A stretch of 64,000 bases of DNA. It comes from Nocardioides ferulae. Lineage in GTDB: Bacteria; Actinomycetota; Actinomycetes; Propionibacteriales; Nocardioidaceae. Positions 9,972 to 17,988 of the stretch are shown one piece after another (the stretch's first letter is position 1; every line of letters starts with the position of its first letter). Where the stretch lies: assembly GCF_003660455.1 (NCBI RefSeq), contig NZ_QZVR01000008.1, positions 124,001 through 188,000 of the forward strand. The letters are read 5' to 3'. The position numbers were made by a program, and so were the translations under genes. Below the pieces are notes generated by a model. It saw only the letters and a list, made by a program, of their open reading frames with translations, was not told the DNA's origin and did not search any database.

Positions 9972-12445
9972 CCACCAAGCTGATGGGCCAGCCGGTCCAG
10001 CGGGTCGAGGACCAGCGGTTCCTGCGCGGCGGCGGCCGCTACGTCGACGACGTGCTGGCCGGCTCTGCCTCCGACACCGGCCAGCAGGTGCTGCACGCCG
10101 CGGTGCTGCGCAGCCCGCATGCCCACGCGCGCATCGTCGACATCGACGTCGACGCGGTGCTCGACCTCGACGGCGTGCACGCGGTGTGGACCTACGAGGA
10201 CCTCGCCGGCCTCTCGGCGCCGATGGCCGACCCGCTGCCGCTGCTGATCCCGCACCCGGCGCTGACCCACGGACGCACCCAGTACGCCCTGGCCCGCCAC
10301 GAGGTGAACTACGCCGGCGAGGCGGTCGCGTTCGTGGTCGCCGACGACCGCTACGTCGCCGAGGACGCCCTGGCCCGCATCCACGTCAGCTACGAGGTGC
10401 TGCCGCCGGTGGTCGGCATCGAGGCCGCCCGGGCCGCCGAGCACCTGGTGCACGACGACCCCGACGACCCGGCCGGCCCCGTGCCCGGCAACGTCGGCGC
10501 GCGGCTCGAGCAGTCCACCGGTGACGCGGCCGCGGCCGTCGCCGCGGCCCCGCACCGGCTGGCCCTCGACCTCGAGGTCGAGCGCAGCGCCTGCACCCCG
10601 CTCGAGGGTCGCGGCACGGTGGCCCGCTGGGACCCCGACACCGACCGGCTCCAGGTGTGGACCTCCACCCAGTCCTCGACCGGGGTGCGTGCCGCGGTCG
10701 CGGTCAAGCTCGGGCTCGACCTCGGCCAGGTCGACGTGGTCACGCCCGACGTCGGCGGTGGGTTCGGGGTGAAGATCAACCACCCCTGGCCCGAGGAGCT
10801 GCTGGTGCCCCTGGCCGCCCGCGCCCTCGGCCGCCCGGTGAAGTTCACCGAGGACCGCCGCGAGCACTTCGTCTCCTCCGCCCACGAGCGGGCCCAGGTG
10901 CAGCACGTCGAGGTCGGCTTCGACGACGACGGCCGGCTGCTCGGGCTCGACGTGACCTTCTGGCACGACCACGGCGCCTACACGCCGTACGGCCTGATCG
11001 TGCCGATCATCACCTCGACCCAGCTGCTCGGGCCCTACAAGCCCGAGGTCTACCGCGTGGTGTTCGAGAGCCTCTACACCAACACGGTGATGGTCACGCC
11101 CTATCGCGGCGCCGGCCGGCCGCAGGGGTGCTTCGCGATGGAGCGCACCATCGACGCGATCGCCGCCTACCTCGGCAAGGACCGCGCCGAGGTGCGGGCG
11201 GTGAACTTCATCCAGCCCGACGAGTTCCCCTTCGACCAGGGGCTGATCTTCCAGGACGGCCGCGAGCTCGAGTACGACTCCGGTGACTACCCGCAGATGC
11301 TGGAGAAGATCAAGGCGCTGGTCGGCTGGGACGAGTTCCCGGCGTTCCGGGCGGAGATGGCCGAGCAGGGCCGGCGGGTCGGGATCGGCCTGGCCTGCTA
11401 CGTCGAGGGCACCGGCGTCGGCCCCTACGAAGGCGCCCACGTGCACATCGAGACCACCGGCAAGGTGAAGGTCGCCACCGGTCTGACCACCCAAGGGCAG
11501 GGCCACGCCACCGTGTTCGCGCAGCTGGTGGCCGACGAGCTCGGGGTGCGCTTCGAGGACGTCGAGGTGGTCACCGGCGACACCCGCCGGATGCCGTACG
11601 CCGTCGGCACGTTCGCCTCCCGGGCCGCGGTGATGAGCGGCTCGGCGATCCACCTGGCGGCCAAGCGTGCCAAGGAGAAGGTGCTGCGGATCGCCGCCGA
11701 CGCGCTCGAGGCCGACCCCGCCGACCTGCAGATCGTCGACGGCGTGGTGTCGGTGAAGGGGTCACCGGGCGCCGCGCTCGATCTCGGCACGGTCTCGGTG
11801 CTCTCGAACCCGCTGCGCTACGCCTTCGACGAGGCGTCCAAGGCCGCCACCCAGTTCTCGGTCGGCGACCCGGGCAAGCCGCCGGTCGCCGAGGACGACG
11901 AGCCCGGCCTGGAGGGCCGGGACTTCTACTCACCCGAGCGCGCGACGTTCGCCTCCGGCATGCACGCGGTGATCGTCGAGACCGACCCCGACACCGCCGA
12001 GGTGAAGATCCTCAAGTACGCCGTCGTCCACGACTGCGGCCACCTGATCAACCCGATGATCGTCGAGGGCCAGATCCACGGCGGCGTCGCCCAGGGCGTC
12101 GGCGGCGCGCTCTACGAGCGGATGGCCTACGACGAGTCCGGCCAGCTGCTCAACGCCTCGTTCATGGACTTCCTCATGCCCTACGTCTCCGAGGTGCCCG
12201 ACGGCATCGACATCGACCACCTGGAGACGCCCTCGCCGCTGAACCCGCTGGGCATCAAGGGGGCCGGCGAGGCCGGGGTGATCCCGTCCGCGGCCGTGTT
12301 CGCGGCCGCGATCGAGGACGCCGAGAGGATCCCGATCACCGCGATGCCGATCTCGCCCTCGGAGCTGTTCGAGCTGCGCCGCACCCACGACCGACCGGTG
12401 GTCGAGCCTGCCGAGACCCCGCATCCACCGAAGGAGACCCCGTGA
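9968..12445 (+). CDS. coxL: Molybdenum hydroxylase large subunit, form II CoxL/XdhA-like
   Basis: This is the molybdopterin-binding catalytic subunit. I start it at GTG 9968 (GTGA overlap with coxS), giving 825 residues beginning VTTKLMGQPVQR; the frame is open upstream but inside coxS. The active-site loop reads PYRGAGRP near residue 378. That is the form II pattern rather than the AYXCSFR loop of true aerobic CO dehydrogenase, so CO is unlikely as substrate. GGGFGVK near 263 and IKGAGEAG near the C-terminus are the other cofactor motifs, the latter with the catalytic glutamate. Given the permease, amidase and barbiturase-like enzyme in the same regulon, I infer a nucleobase hydroxylase. Uracil to barbiturate or hypoxanthine/xanthine oxidation are the main options. 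Confidence 0.9.
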   Translation: MTTKLMGQPVQRVEDQRFLRGGGRYVDDVLAGSASDTGQQVLHAAVLRSPHAHARIVDIDVDAVLDLDGVHAVWTYEDLAGLSAPMADPLPLLIPHPALTHGRTQYALARHEVNYAGEAVAFVVADDRYVAEDALARIHVSYEVLPPVVGIEAARAAEHLVHDDPDDPAGPVPGNVGARLEQSTGDAAAAVAAAPHRLALDLEVERSACTPLEGRGTVARWDPDTDRLQVWTSTQSSTGVRAAVAVKLGLDLGQVDVVTPDVGGGFGVKINHPWPEELLVPLAARALGRPVKFTEDRREHFVSSAHERAQVQHVEVGFDDDGRLLGLDVTFWHDHGAYTPYGLIVPIITSTQLLGPYKPEVYRVVFESLYTNTVMVTPYRGAGRPQGCFAMERTIDAIAAYLGKDRAEVRAVNFIQPDEFPFDQGLIFQDGRELEYDSGDYPQMLEKIKALVGWDEFPAFRAEMAEQGRRVGIGLACYVEGTGVGPYEGAHVHIETTGKVKVATGLTTQGQGHATVFAQLVADELGVRFEDVEVVTGDTRRMPYAVGTFASRAAVMSGSAIHLAAKRAKEKVLRIAADALEADPADLQIVDGVVSVKGSPGAALDLGTVSVLSNPLRYAFDEASKAATQFSVGDPGKPPVAEDDEPGLEGRDFYSPERATFASGMHAVIVETDPDTAEVKILKYAVVHDCGHLINPMIVEGQIHGGVAQGVGGALYERMAYDESGQLLNASFMDFLMPYVSEVPDGIDIDHLETPSPLNPLGIKGAGEAGVIPSAAVFAAAIEDAERIPITAMPISPSELFELRRTHDRPVVEPAETPHPPKETP

Positions 12446-13071
12446 AGATCACCGGCGCCGAGACGCTGCCGCAGCCGGTCGAGCAGGTCTGGGACGCCCT
12501 GCTCGACCCGCGCGTGCTGGTCGCGACGATCCCCGGCTGCGAGCGGCTGGTGGCGGCGGGAGAGCACGCCTACGAGATGACCGTGACCGTCGGCGTCGCC
12601 GCGATCAAGGGCACCTACTCCGGCGGCTGCGAGCTCTTCGACCTCGAGCCGCACCGGTCGCTGACGATGCGCCTGTCCGGCAGCGGCGCGCCCGGCACCA
12701 TCGACGCGGAGGTGGGGGTCCGCTTCGAGGACCTCGGCGCCGAGGGCACCCGGATCCACTACGACGCCGACGCGACCGTCGGCGGCATGCTCGGCGGGGT
12801 GGGGCAGCGGATGCTCACCAGCGTCTCGAAGCGGATGGCGGGGGAGTTCTTCGGCAACGTCGGCGGGGCACTGACCGCACCGCAGCCGGCCGCCGGGCAG
12901 CCGGCCGCCGGGCAGCCGGCCGCTGACCAGCCGGCCGCGGGCGCCGTCTTCACCGCGCCCCCGCGACCCGCGGTCTCCTCGGAGACCGACTTCTTCAAGG
13001 GGGTCGTGCTCGGCGCCGGACTCGTGCTGCTGGGGGTGCTGGCGGGCTCGCGGCTCGGTCGCCGGCGATGA
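12442..13071 (+). CDS. coxG: CoxG-like SRPBCC protein with membrane anchor
   Basis: The 209-residue protein has an N-terminal SRPBCC (START-like) domain of about 150 residues, from MKITGAETLPQPVEQVWDALLD onward. A linker of four near-identical PAAGQ-type repeats follows, then a C-terminal hydrophobic segment (GVVLGAGLVLLGVLAG) ended by basic residues. CoxG in CO dehydrogenase systems is known to recruit the enzyme to the membrane or deliver quinone. The same layout here suggests the molybdenum hydroxylase is tethered to the inner face of the membrane and donates electrons to the respiratory chain. It overlaps both neighbours by four bases. Confidence 0.85.
   Translation: MKITGAETLPQPVEQVWDALLDPRVLVATIPGCERLVAAGEHAYEMTVTVGVAAIKGTYSGGCELFDLEPHRSLTMRLSGSGAPGTIDAEVGVRFEDLGAEGTRIHYDADATVGGMLGGVGQRMLTSVSKRMAGEFFGNVGGALTAPQPAAGQPAAGQPAADQPAAGAVFTAPPRPAVSSETDFFKGVVLGAGLVLLGVLAGSRLGRRR
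12883..12942 (+). repeat. Four tandem 15-bp repeats in the coxG linker
   Basis: Copies start at 12883, 12898, 12913 and 12928. The first two are identical (CAGCCGGCCGCCGGG) and the last two diverge at the 3' end. Each codes for five residues of the Pro-Ala-Ala linker between the SRPBCC domain and the membrane anchor, so copy-number change would lengthen or shorten the tether in frame. Confidence 0.9.
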
Positions 13072-14474
13072 GCGACCTCACCGTCGAGGCCACCGCTCGC
13101 GAGATGCTCGCGGCGCTGCTCGGGCGCCGGATCTCCGCCCGCGAGCTGCTCGAGCTCCACCTGGCCCGGATCGCCGAGCGCAACCCGGAGCTCACCGCGA
13201 TCGTCTCTCTCGACGAGGAGCGGGCCCGGGCGGGCGCCGCCGAGGCCGACCAGCGGCTGGCCTCGGGGTCGCCGGTGGGCCCGCTCCACGGGCTGCCGTT
13301 CGCGTTCAAGGACACCCACGCGGTCGCCGGATGGCGCACCACCTTCGGCTCACCGCTCTTCGCCGACCACGTGCCGGACGCCGACGAGCTCCTCGTCGAG
13401 CGAGTACGCCGCGCGGGCGTGGTGGTGCTCGGCAAGACCAACGTGCCCGAGTTCGCCGCCGGGTCGCACACCTTCAACCGGGTCTTCGGCACCACCCGCA
13501 ACCCGGTCGACCCGAGCCGGTCCGCGGGCGGGTCCAGCGGCGGCGCCGCCTGCGCGCTGGCCAGCGGCATGGTGCCGCTCGCCGACGGCTCCGACATGGG
13601 CGGCTCGCTGCGCAACCCCGCCTCGTTCTGCGGGGTCGTCGGGATGCGGCCGTCGCTGGGCCGGGTGCCCGAGTGGCCGCTCTACAACCAGTGGGAGACC
13701 ACGTCGGTCGGTGGCCCGCTGGCCCGCAACGTCGGCGACCTGGCGCTGTTGCTCTCGGTCCTCGCCGGACCCGACCCGCGCGCCCCGATGGCGCTCGGCG
13801 ACCCGGGCGCGGTCTTCGCCGAGCCGTTCGCCGACCCCGTGAGCGCCCCGCTGGCCGGCCTGCGAGTGGCGACCTCGATCGACCTGGGCGGCGCGTTCGA
13901 GGTCGACGCCGAGGTCGCCGCCGTCGTCGACCGGGCGGCCGGGGCGCTGGCCGGTGCAGGCGCCCGGGTGGCCGCGGCCCACCCGGACCTGTCGCCGGCC
14001 GAGGACACCTTCCGCACCCTCCGCGCCTGGCACCTGCACGCCAAGCTCGGCGACCTGCTCGCCGCCCACCCCGGCGAGCTCAAGCCCAGCCTGGCCGACA
14101 ACATCCGGGCCGGCGAGCCGCTGACCGGCGCGGACGTCGCCCGCGCCTACCGCCAGCGCACCGAGCTGGGCGAGCGGATGCGCCACTTCTTCGTCGACCA
14201 CGACGTGCTGGTGCTGCCGGTCTCACAGGTGCCGCCGTTCCCCGTCGAGCAGGAGTTCCCGACCTCGATCAACGGCCGCCCGATGGCGAGCTACCTCGAC
14301 TGGATGCGCTCGGCCTACTTCGTCACCGTCACCGGCTGCCCGGCGATCGCGCTGCCCGCCGGCGCCACCGCCGACGGGCTCCCGGTGGGCATCCAGGTGG
14401 TGGCCCCGCACGGTGCCGACCGCCGGCTCCTGGAGGTCGCCGCCGCGTTCGAGTCGGTCCTCGGGTCCCGCTGA
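13068..14474 (+). CDS. Amidase signature family hydrolase
   Basis: The 468-residue amidase has the full Ser-cisSer-Lys triad: Lys81 in AFKDTHA, the cis-Ser at 156 in GGSSGGAA and the nucleophile Ser180 in DMGGSLRNP. It is the last gene of the permease-coxMSLG operon and overlaps coxG by four bases, so its substrate probably derives from the product of the molybdenum hydroxylase. Ureidomalonase of the oxidative pyrimidine pathway and allophanate hydrolase both belong to this superfamily. Hydrolysis of ureidomalonate or malonamate is therefore a reasonable but unproven assignment. The family is too broad for a substrate call from sequence. Confidence 0.88.
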   Translation: MSDLTVEATAREMLAALLGRRISARELLELHLARIAERNPELTAIVSLDEERARAGAAEADQRLASGSPVGPLHGLPFAFKDTHAVAGWRTTFGSPLFADHVPDADELLVERVRRAGVVVLGKTNVPEFAAGSHTFNRVFGTTRNPVDPSRSAGGSSGGAACALASGMVPLADGSDMGGSLRNPASFCGVVGMRPSLGRVPEWPLYNQWETTSVGGPLARNVGDLALLLSVLAGPDPRAPMALGDPGAVFAEPFADPVSAPLAGLRVATSIDLGGAFEVDAEVAAVVDRAAGALAGAGARVAAAHPDLSPAEDTFRTLRAWHLHAKLGDLLAAHPGELKPSLADNIRAGEPLTGADVARAYRQRTELGERMRHFFVDHDVLVLPVSQVPPFPVEQEFPTSINGRPMASYLDWMRSAYFVTVTGCPAIALPAGATADGLPVGIQVVAPHGADRRLLEVAAAFESVLGSR

Positions 14475-14921
14475 CCCGGCGACTTCTCCACAGCCCCCTC
14501 CACAGGTCTGGTCCGCAGCCTGTGCACTGAGGTCTCCTGTGGTGGAGAACCCGGCACGACCTGTGGACGCCGCGGTGGAACCAGCGGAATGTCCCGCGAA
14601 CCGTTGCGGCCCGGTCGCGCCGGGGCGTAGAACTTGTCCCACGCACTCCCCCCGGGGAGAGCGGGACGGCTCGAAGACGAGGATCCGCACGGCTGGGGAG
14701 ACCCGCCGCGGCAGCTGGGTGACGCAGCGGCCGGGGTCCAACCGATGGAGCTGTCCGACCGGAGACGTCACCGGCGCCGGTCGACCAGAAGGGCCCTTGC
14801 GACTCATACTCGCAAGGGCCCTTCGCCTTTCTCAGCGCTAGGGCCTTATCCCGTCCCGCCTCCGCGCGCCTCACCCCTGCGCGGGGATGCCGCCGGCGCC
14901 CCGAGAGGGTTAACTGGTGCC
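14475..14921 (+). other. 447-bp gene-free stretch with promoter-like and terminator-like signals
   Basis: I see no convincing coding sequence here. The first 100 bases contain several DnaA-box-like TCCACA/TGTGGA words (TTCTCCACA at 14484, TGTGGACGC at 14562). A promoter-like pair follows, TTGCGG at 14604-14609 and TAGAAC at 14628-14633 with an 18-nt spacer. Then come about 150 bases rich in short complementary segments, for example CTCG/CGAG around 14673-14684 and GGTGACG with CGTCACC about 45 nt later. The stretch ends in a strong hairpin at 14788-14824. This could be a small RNA gene or a long attenuated leader of the downstream phosphatase gene. I do not recognise it as a known riboswitch class. 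Confidence 0.45.
14788..14824 (+). terminator. Strong intrinsic-terminator-like hairpin
   Basis: Perfect 15-bp arms (GAAGGGCCCTTGCGA at 14788-14802 and its complement at 14810-14824) enclose a 7-nt loop, followed by GCCTTT. The short T-run lies only on the plus strand, so it would end plus-strand transcription. The amidase stop is over 300 nt upstream and the next start is 98 nt downstream, so it may close a separate short transcript. Confidence 0.75.
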
Positions 14922-16499
14922 GTGCCGGCCACCGACCTCTTCGCGCGCGCGGGCCGCCTGGAGGCGGCGTACCACGCCGTCGACTGGGCGGCGACGCCGC
15001 TCGGCGCCCCGGTCGGGTGGAGCCGGACGCTGCGCGGCACCCTGGACTCGGCGCTGCAGACCCGCTTCCCGGTCACGTTGCTGTGGGGCCCCGAGTTCGT
15101 GCTGCTCTACAACGAGGCGTATGCCGAGCTGATCACCGGCAAGCACCCCAGCGCCCTCGGCCGCCCCGCCCACGAGGTCTTCCCGGAGGCCTGGGATCTG
15201 GTCGGCCCGATGATGGAGGCGGTTCGCGAGCGGGGCGAGCCGACCTGGGTGGAGGACGAGCTGATCCCGCTGGAGCGCAACGGCTTCATGGAGGAGTGCT
15301 ACTTCACGTTCTCCTACTCCCCGGTGCGCGGCCGCGACGGCGACATCGAGGGGCTGATCGACATCGCCTCCGAGACCACCCGGCAGGTGGTGGCGGCCCG
15401 CCGGCTGCGCCTGCTCTCGCGGCTGCAGGAGTCGCTGGCGGAGGTGCAGCGCACCGACGAGGTCACCGTGCGCGCCGACGAGGTGTTCGCCACCGACCAC
15501 GCCGACCTGCCTGAGGCGGAGATCCGGCTGGCCCCCGACCCGAGACGCACGCCCACCGCGCCACGGCCGCCGATGCGCGAGATCCTCCTCGACGAGGGAC
15601 GCGACGACGCCCGGCTGGTGCTGATCCCGTTGCCCACCGCGGAGCCGGGGGTCGGCGGCACGGTGCTGGCCGTGCGGCTGAGCCCGTTCCTTCCCGCCGA
15701 CGCGGACTACCTCGACTTCTTGAACCTGATCGCGACCAGCCTGGCCCAGGCGATGGACCGGGCCTCGGCCCTGGAGGCCGAGCGCGGCCTCTCGACGGCG
15801 CTCCAGCTGAGCCTGCTGACCAGCCCGCCGAGCATCCCCTTCGCCGAGGTGGCGGTGCGCTACCAGCCGGCGGCCGAGGTCGCCCAGATCGGCGGCGACT
15901 GGTACGACGCCTTCACCACCGGTGACGGCGGCCTCACGGTCGTCGTCGGCGACGTGGCGGGCCACGACCGCGAGGCGGCCGCCGCGATGGCGCAGCTGCG
16001 CAACCTGGTGCGCGGGGTGGCGTGGACCCGGCGTGGGGCGCCGTCGGGAGTGCTCGGCGGGCTCGACTCGGCCATGAAGGGGCTCGAGGTCCCGGCGGTG
16101 GCGACCGCGGTCGTCGCCCAGGTCGACCGGCGTCCGCACACCGGTGCGCTCTCGTGCCGGTGGTCCAACGCCGGCCACCCGCCGCCGGTGCTGCTCGCGC
16201 CCGACGGCAGCACCAAGCTGCTGGAGACCAGGCCGGACCTGCTGCTGGGTCTCGAGCCGTCGACCCCCCGCCACGACCACGACGTGGAGCTCGAGCCGGG
16301 CAGCAGCCTGGTGCTCTACACCGACGGGCTGGTGGAGCGTCGCGGCGTGCCCCTCGACGTCAGCCTCGGGTGGCTGCTCGACGCCCTGCGCGACCGGGAG
16401 CGGCTGCACCCCGAGGAGCTGTGCGACCTGCTGCTGCGGCTGGTGAAGGGGTTCACCGAGGACGACGTGGCGCTGCTGGTGGTGCGCGCCGGCCGGTGA
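14922..16499 (+). CDS. PAS-SpoIIE (PP2C-type) serine phosphatase
   Basis: The 525-residue soluble protein has an N-terminal PAS-like sensor (roughly residues 10-150, with TLLWGPEFVLLYNEAYAELI), a short GAF-like middle region and a C-terminal SpoIIE/PP2C phosphatase domain from about residue 300. Phosphatase marks are GGDWYDAF, VVVGDVAGHD (metal-binding Asp), SNAGHPPPVLL and LVLYTDGLVERR. Actinobacteria have many such proteins, which usually act on anti-anti-sigma factors in stress signalling. I choose GTG 14922 (VPATDLF), after GAGAGGG; the frame is open upstream, but no conserved sequence lies there. It sits immediately behind the strong hairpin at 14788, suggesting its own promoter or an attenuated leader. 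No partner anti-sigma gene is adjacent. Confidence 0.88.
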   Translation: MPATDLFARAGRLEAAYHAVDWAATPLGAPVGWSRTLRGTLDSALQTRFPVTLLWGPEFVLLYNEAYAELITGKHPSALGRPAHEVFPEAWDLVGPMMEAVRERGEPTWVEDELIPLERNGFMEECYFTFSYSPVRGRDGDIEGLIDIASETTRQVVAARRLRLLSRLQESLAEVQRTDEVTVRADEVFATDHADLPEAEIRLAPDPRRTPTAPRPPMREILLDEGRDDARLVLIPLPTAEPGVGGTVLAVRLSPFLPADADYLDFLNLIATSLAQAMDRASALEAERGLSTALQLSLLTSPPSIPFAEVAVRYQPAAEVAQIGGDWYDAFTTGDGGLTVVVGDVAGHDREAAAAMAQLRNLVRGVAWTRRGAPSGVLGGLDSAMKGLEVPAVATAVVAQVDRRPHTGALSCRWSNAGHPPPVLLAPDGSTKLLETRPDLLLGLEPSTPRHDHDVELEPGSSLVLYTDGLVERRGVPLDVSLGWLLDALRDRERLHPEELCDLLLRLVKGFTEDDVALLVVRAGR

Positions 16500-16561
16500 C
16501 CGCGGCGTCCACCCGGAGATGACCGGCCGGTAGCCGTGGACGGGTCGGTCAGACTGGCTCA

Positions 16562-17230
16562 GTGATGTACGCCGTGCTGCACCGGCTCGTGCCTCCGGTC
16601 GCCAAGGCCGTGTGGCGGCCGACGGTCGTGGGCCTCGAGCACCTGCCGCGCACCGGACCGGTGATCATCGCCAGCAACCACCTCAGCTTCGCCGACTCGG
16701 TGGTGATCCCGGTCGTGGTGCCGCGCAAGGTCGTGTTCTTGGCCAAGTCGGACTACTTCACCGGCTCCGGCGTGCGCGGTGCGGTGCAACGGGCGTGGTT
16801 CACCGGGATGGGCATGCTGCCGGTCGACCGCGACGACGCCTCGGCGGCGCTGAGCAGCCTGGACACCGCGCTGGAGGTGCTCAGGCGCGGCGAGGCGTTC
16901 GGCATCTATCCCGAGGGCACCCGCTCCCGTGACGGCCGGCTCTACCGCGGCCGCACCGGGGTCGCGCACCTCGCGCTCACCGCCGGCGTGCCGGTGGTGC
17001 CGGTGGGGCTGCGCGGCACCGAGCACCTGCAGCCGGTGGGAGCGCGGCTGCCCCGGATCGTGCCGGTCACCGTGTCGTTCGGCGAGCCGATCGAGGCGGG
17101 GGAGCGGTTCGCGGGCGTGCCGCTGGGCCGGGCCCGTCGCGAGCTGACCGACGAGATCATGGCCGCGATCGGGACGCTGAGCGGGCAGCAGCCCGCGGGC
17201 GTCTACAACGACCGGGCCCCCGACGGCTGA
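16562..17230 (+). CDS. 1-acyl-sn-glycerol-3-phosphate acyltransferase (PlsC family)
   Basis: The 222-residue membrane-associated acyltransferase adds the second acyl chain in phospholipid synthesis. The catalytic HX4D motif is H40-LSFA-D45, and the phosphate-binding motif is YPEGTRSRDG near residue 120. VPVVPVGLRG near 145-155 is also typical of the family. It starts at GTG 16562 or ATG 16565, with the two codons adjacent. It stands alone between the phosphatase gene and a convergent minus-strand gene. Actinobacteria carry several PlsC paralogues, so the exact acceptor is uncertain. Confidence 0.9.
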   Translation: MMYAVLHRLVPPVAKAVWRPTVVGLEHLPRTGPVIIASNHLSFADSVVIPVVVPRKVVFLAKSDYFTGSGVRGAVQRAWFTGMGMLPVDRDDASAALSSLDTALEVLRRGEAFGIYPEGTRSRDGRLYRGRTGVAHLALTAGVPVVPVGLRGTEHLQPVGARLPRIVPVTVSFGEPIEAGERFAGVPLGRARRELTDEIMAAIGTLSGQQPAGVYNDRAPDG

Positions 17231-17240
17231 GCTGGGCCGG

Positions 17241-17810
17241 TCAGGGGCAGAGGCGGGCCACCTCGTAGTCGAGGTTGGCCGTACGGTCGAGCGCGGAGAT
17301 GACGGCGTCGAGGTCGTACGCCGACGGGCCCTCGAGCCGCAGCAGCGACCGGGCCTCACCGAGGGCGTCGGCCAGCCCGGCCATCGCGTCGTACTCCTCC
17401 TCGGGGAGCCCTGCGGTGCTCGCCGCCGCCTGCACCCCCGTGATGGCCTCGGAGATCGTGGCGCCCACCGGGTCGGGGTCGTAGCCGTCGAAGAAGTAGT
17501 TCTGGGCGTTCGAGTAGCCGAACGACTCCTTGGCCGACGAGGCCTCCTGCTCGAGGTCGGCCAGGAGTCCGCGCACCCCCGAGCCCGCCATGGCCAGGTG
17601 GTAGCCGCGGCAGGCCACGGTGGTCGCCGCGCCCTCGTCGGTCCTCACCGTCACCGGGGCCGCGGCGACGGCGGGCACCTCCACGTCGGTGGACGGCCCC
17701 TCGGGGAGCAGGGTGAGCCCCACCAGCGCCGCCAGGAGGACCAGTCCCCCGATCACGGCCGCCGGGATCGCGGGATCGGGTCGGGTGGTCCGGCTGCCAC
17801 GCTCAGGCAA
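17241..17810 (-). CDS. Membrane-anchored protein of unknown function
   Basis: I place the start at TTG 17810 because an AGGAG ribosome-binding site lies five bases before it (17816-17820 on the minus strand) and the frame further upstream is antisense to hyuA. The resulting 189-residue protein begins with a short basic cytoplasmic tail, then one transmembrane helix (IPAAVIGGLVLLAALVGLTLL, about residues 15-35). A predicted external domain follows, mostly helical and acidic, with Cys residues near 66 and at the C-terminus (VARLCP). No family is recognised. It is convergent with the acyltransferase gene and divergent from hyuA. Confidence 0.6.
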   Translation of the reverse strand: MPERGSRTTRPDPAIPAAVIGGLVLLAALVGLTLLPEGPSTDVEVPAVAAAPVTVRTDEGAATTVACRGYHLAMAGSGVRGLLADLEQEASSAKESFGYSNAQNYFFDGYDPDPVGATISEAITGVQAAASTAGLPEEEYDAMAGLADALGEARSLLRLEGPSAYDLDAVISALDRTANLDYEVARLCP

Positions 17811-17904
17811 GGCTGCTCCTCGGGACTGGGGTTGGAGGCTGGCGAGAGGGTTCTTCCACCGTCGACCGCCGACCAAACGAAGGGCCGCGCCGCAGTGCGG
17901 GCAC

Positions 17905-17919
17905 AGGCACAACCTGCCA
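17905..17919. promoter_or_regulatory. Putative PucR operator upstream of hyuAB
   Basis: The 15-mer AGGCACAACCTGCCA shows the dyad GGCA-N5-TGCC. It shares ten consecutive bases (GGCACAACCT) with the minus-strand site in the pucR/allH gap and has the same architecture as the site before carbamate kinase. It lies 69 nt upstream of the hyuA start. A partial extra GGCA copy (GGGCACA) precedes it at 17900. Confidence 0.45.
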
Positions 17920-17988
17920 ACGAAGGGGGTCCGGGTAGGCAGTCTTCGCTGTGGTTGAGCCTCGGGCGACTTGGGTTGAATCCTCACC

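Noticed and set aside
9968-12445. True aerobic CO dehydrogenase
   Set aside because: The active-site loop has the form II pattern RGAGR rather than the CSFR type needed for CO oxidation.
8566-14474. Complete purine (xanthine to urate to allantoin) degradation cluster
   Set aside because: No uricase, allantoinase, allantoicase or ureidoglycolate genes are in the window, so xanthine dehydrogenase in a purine pathway is not preferred, although not excluded.
14640-14787. Cobalamin, ydaO or 6C RNA assignment of the structured gap
   Set aside because: A six-C run and a GGAGACCCGCC-like segment are present, but the rest of each consensus is missing, so no known family was claimed.
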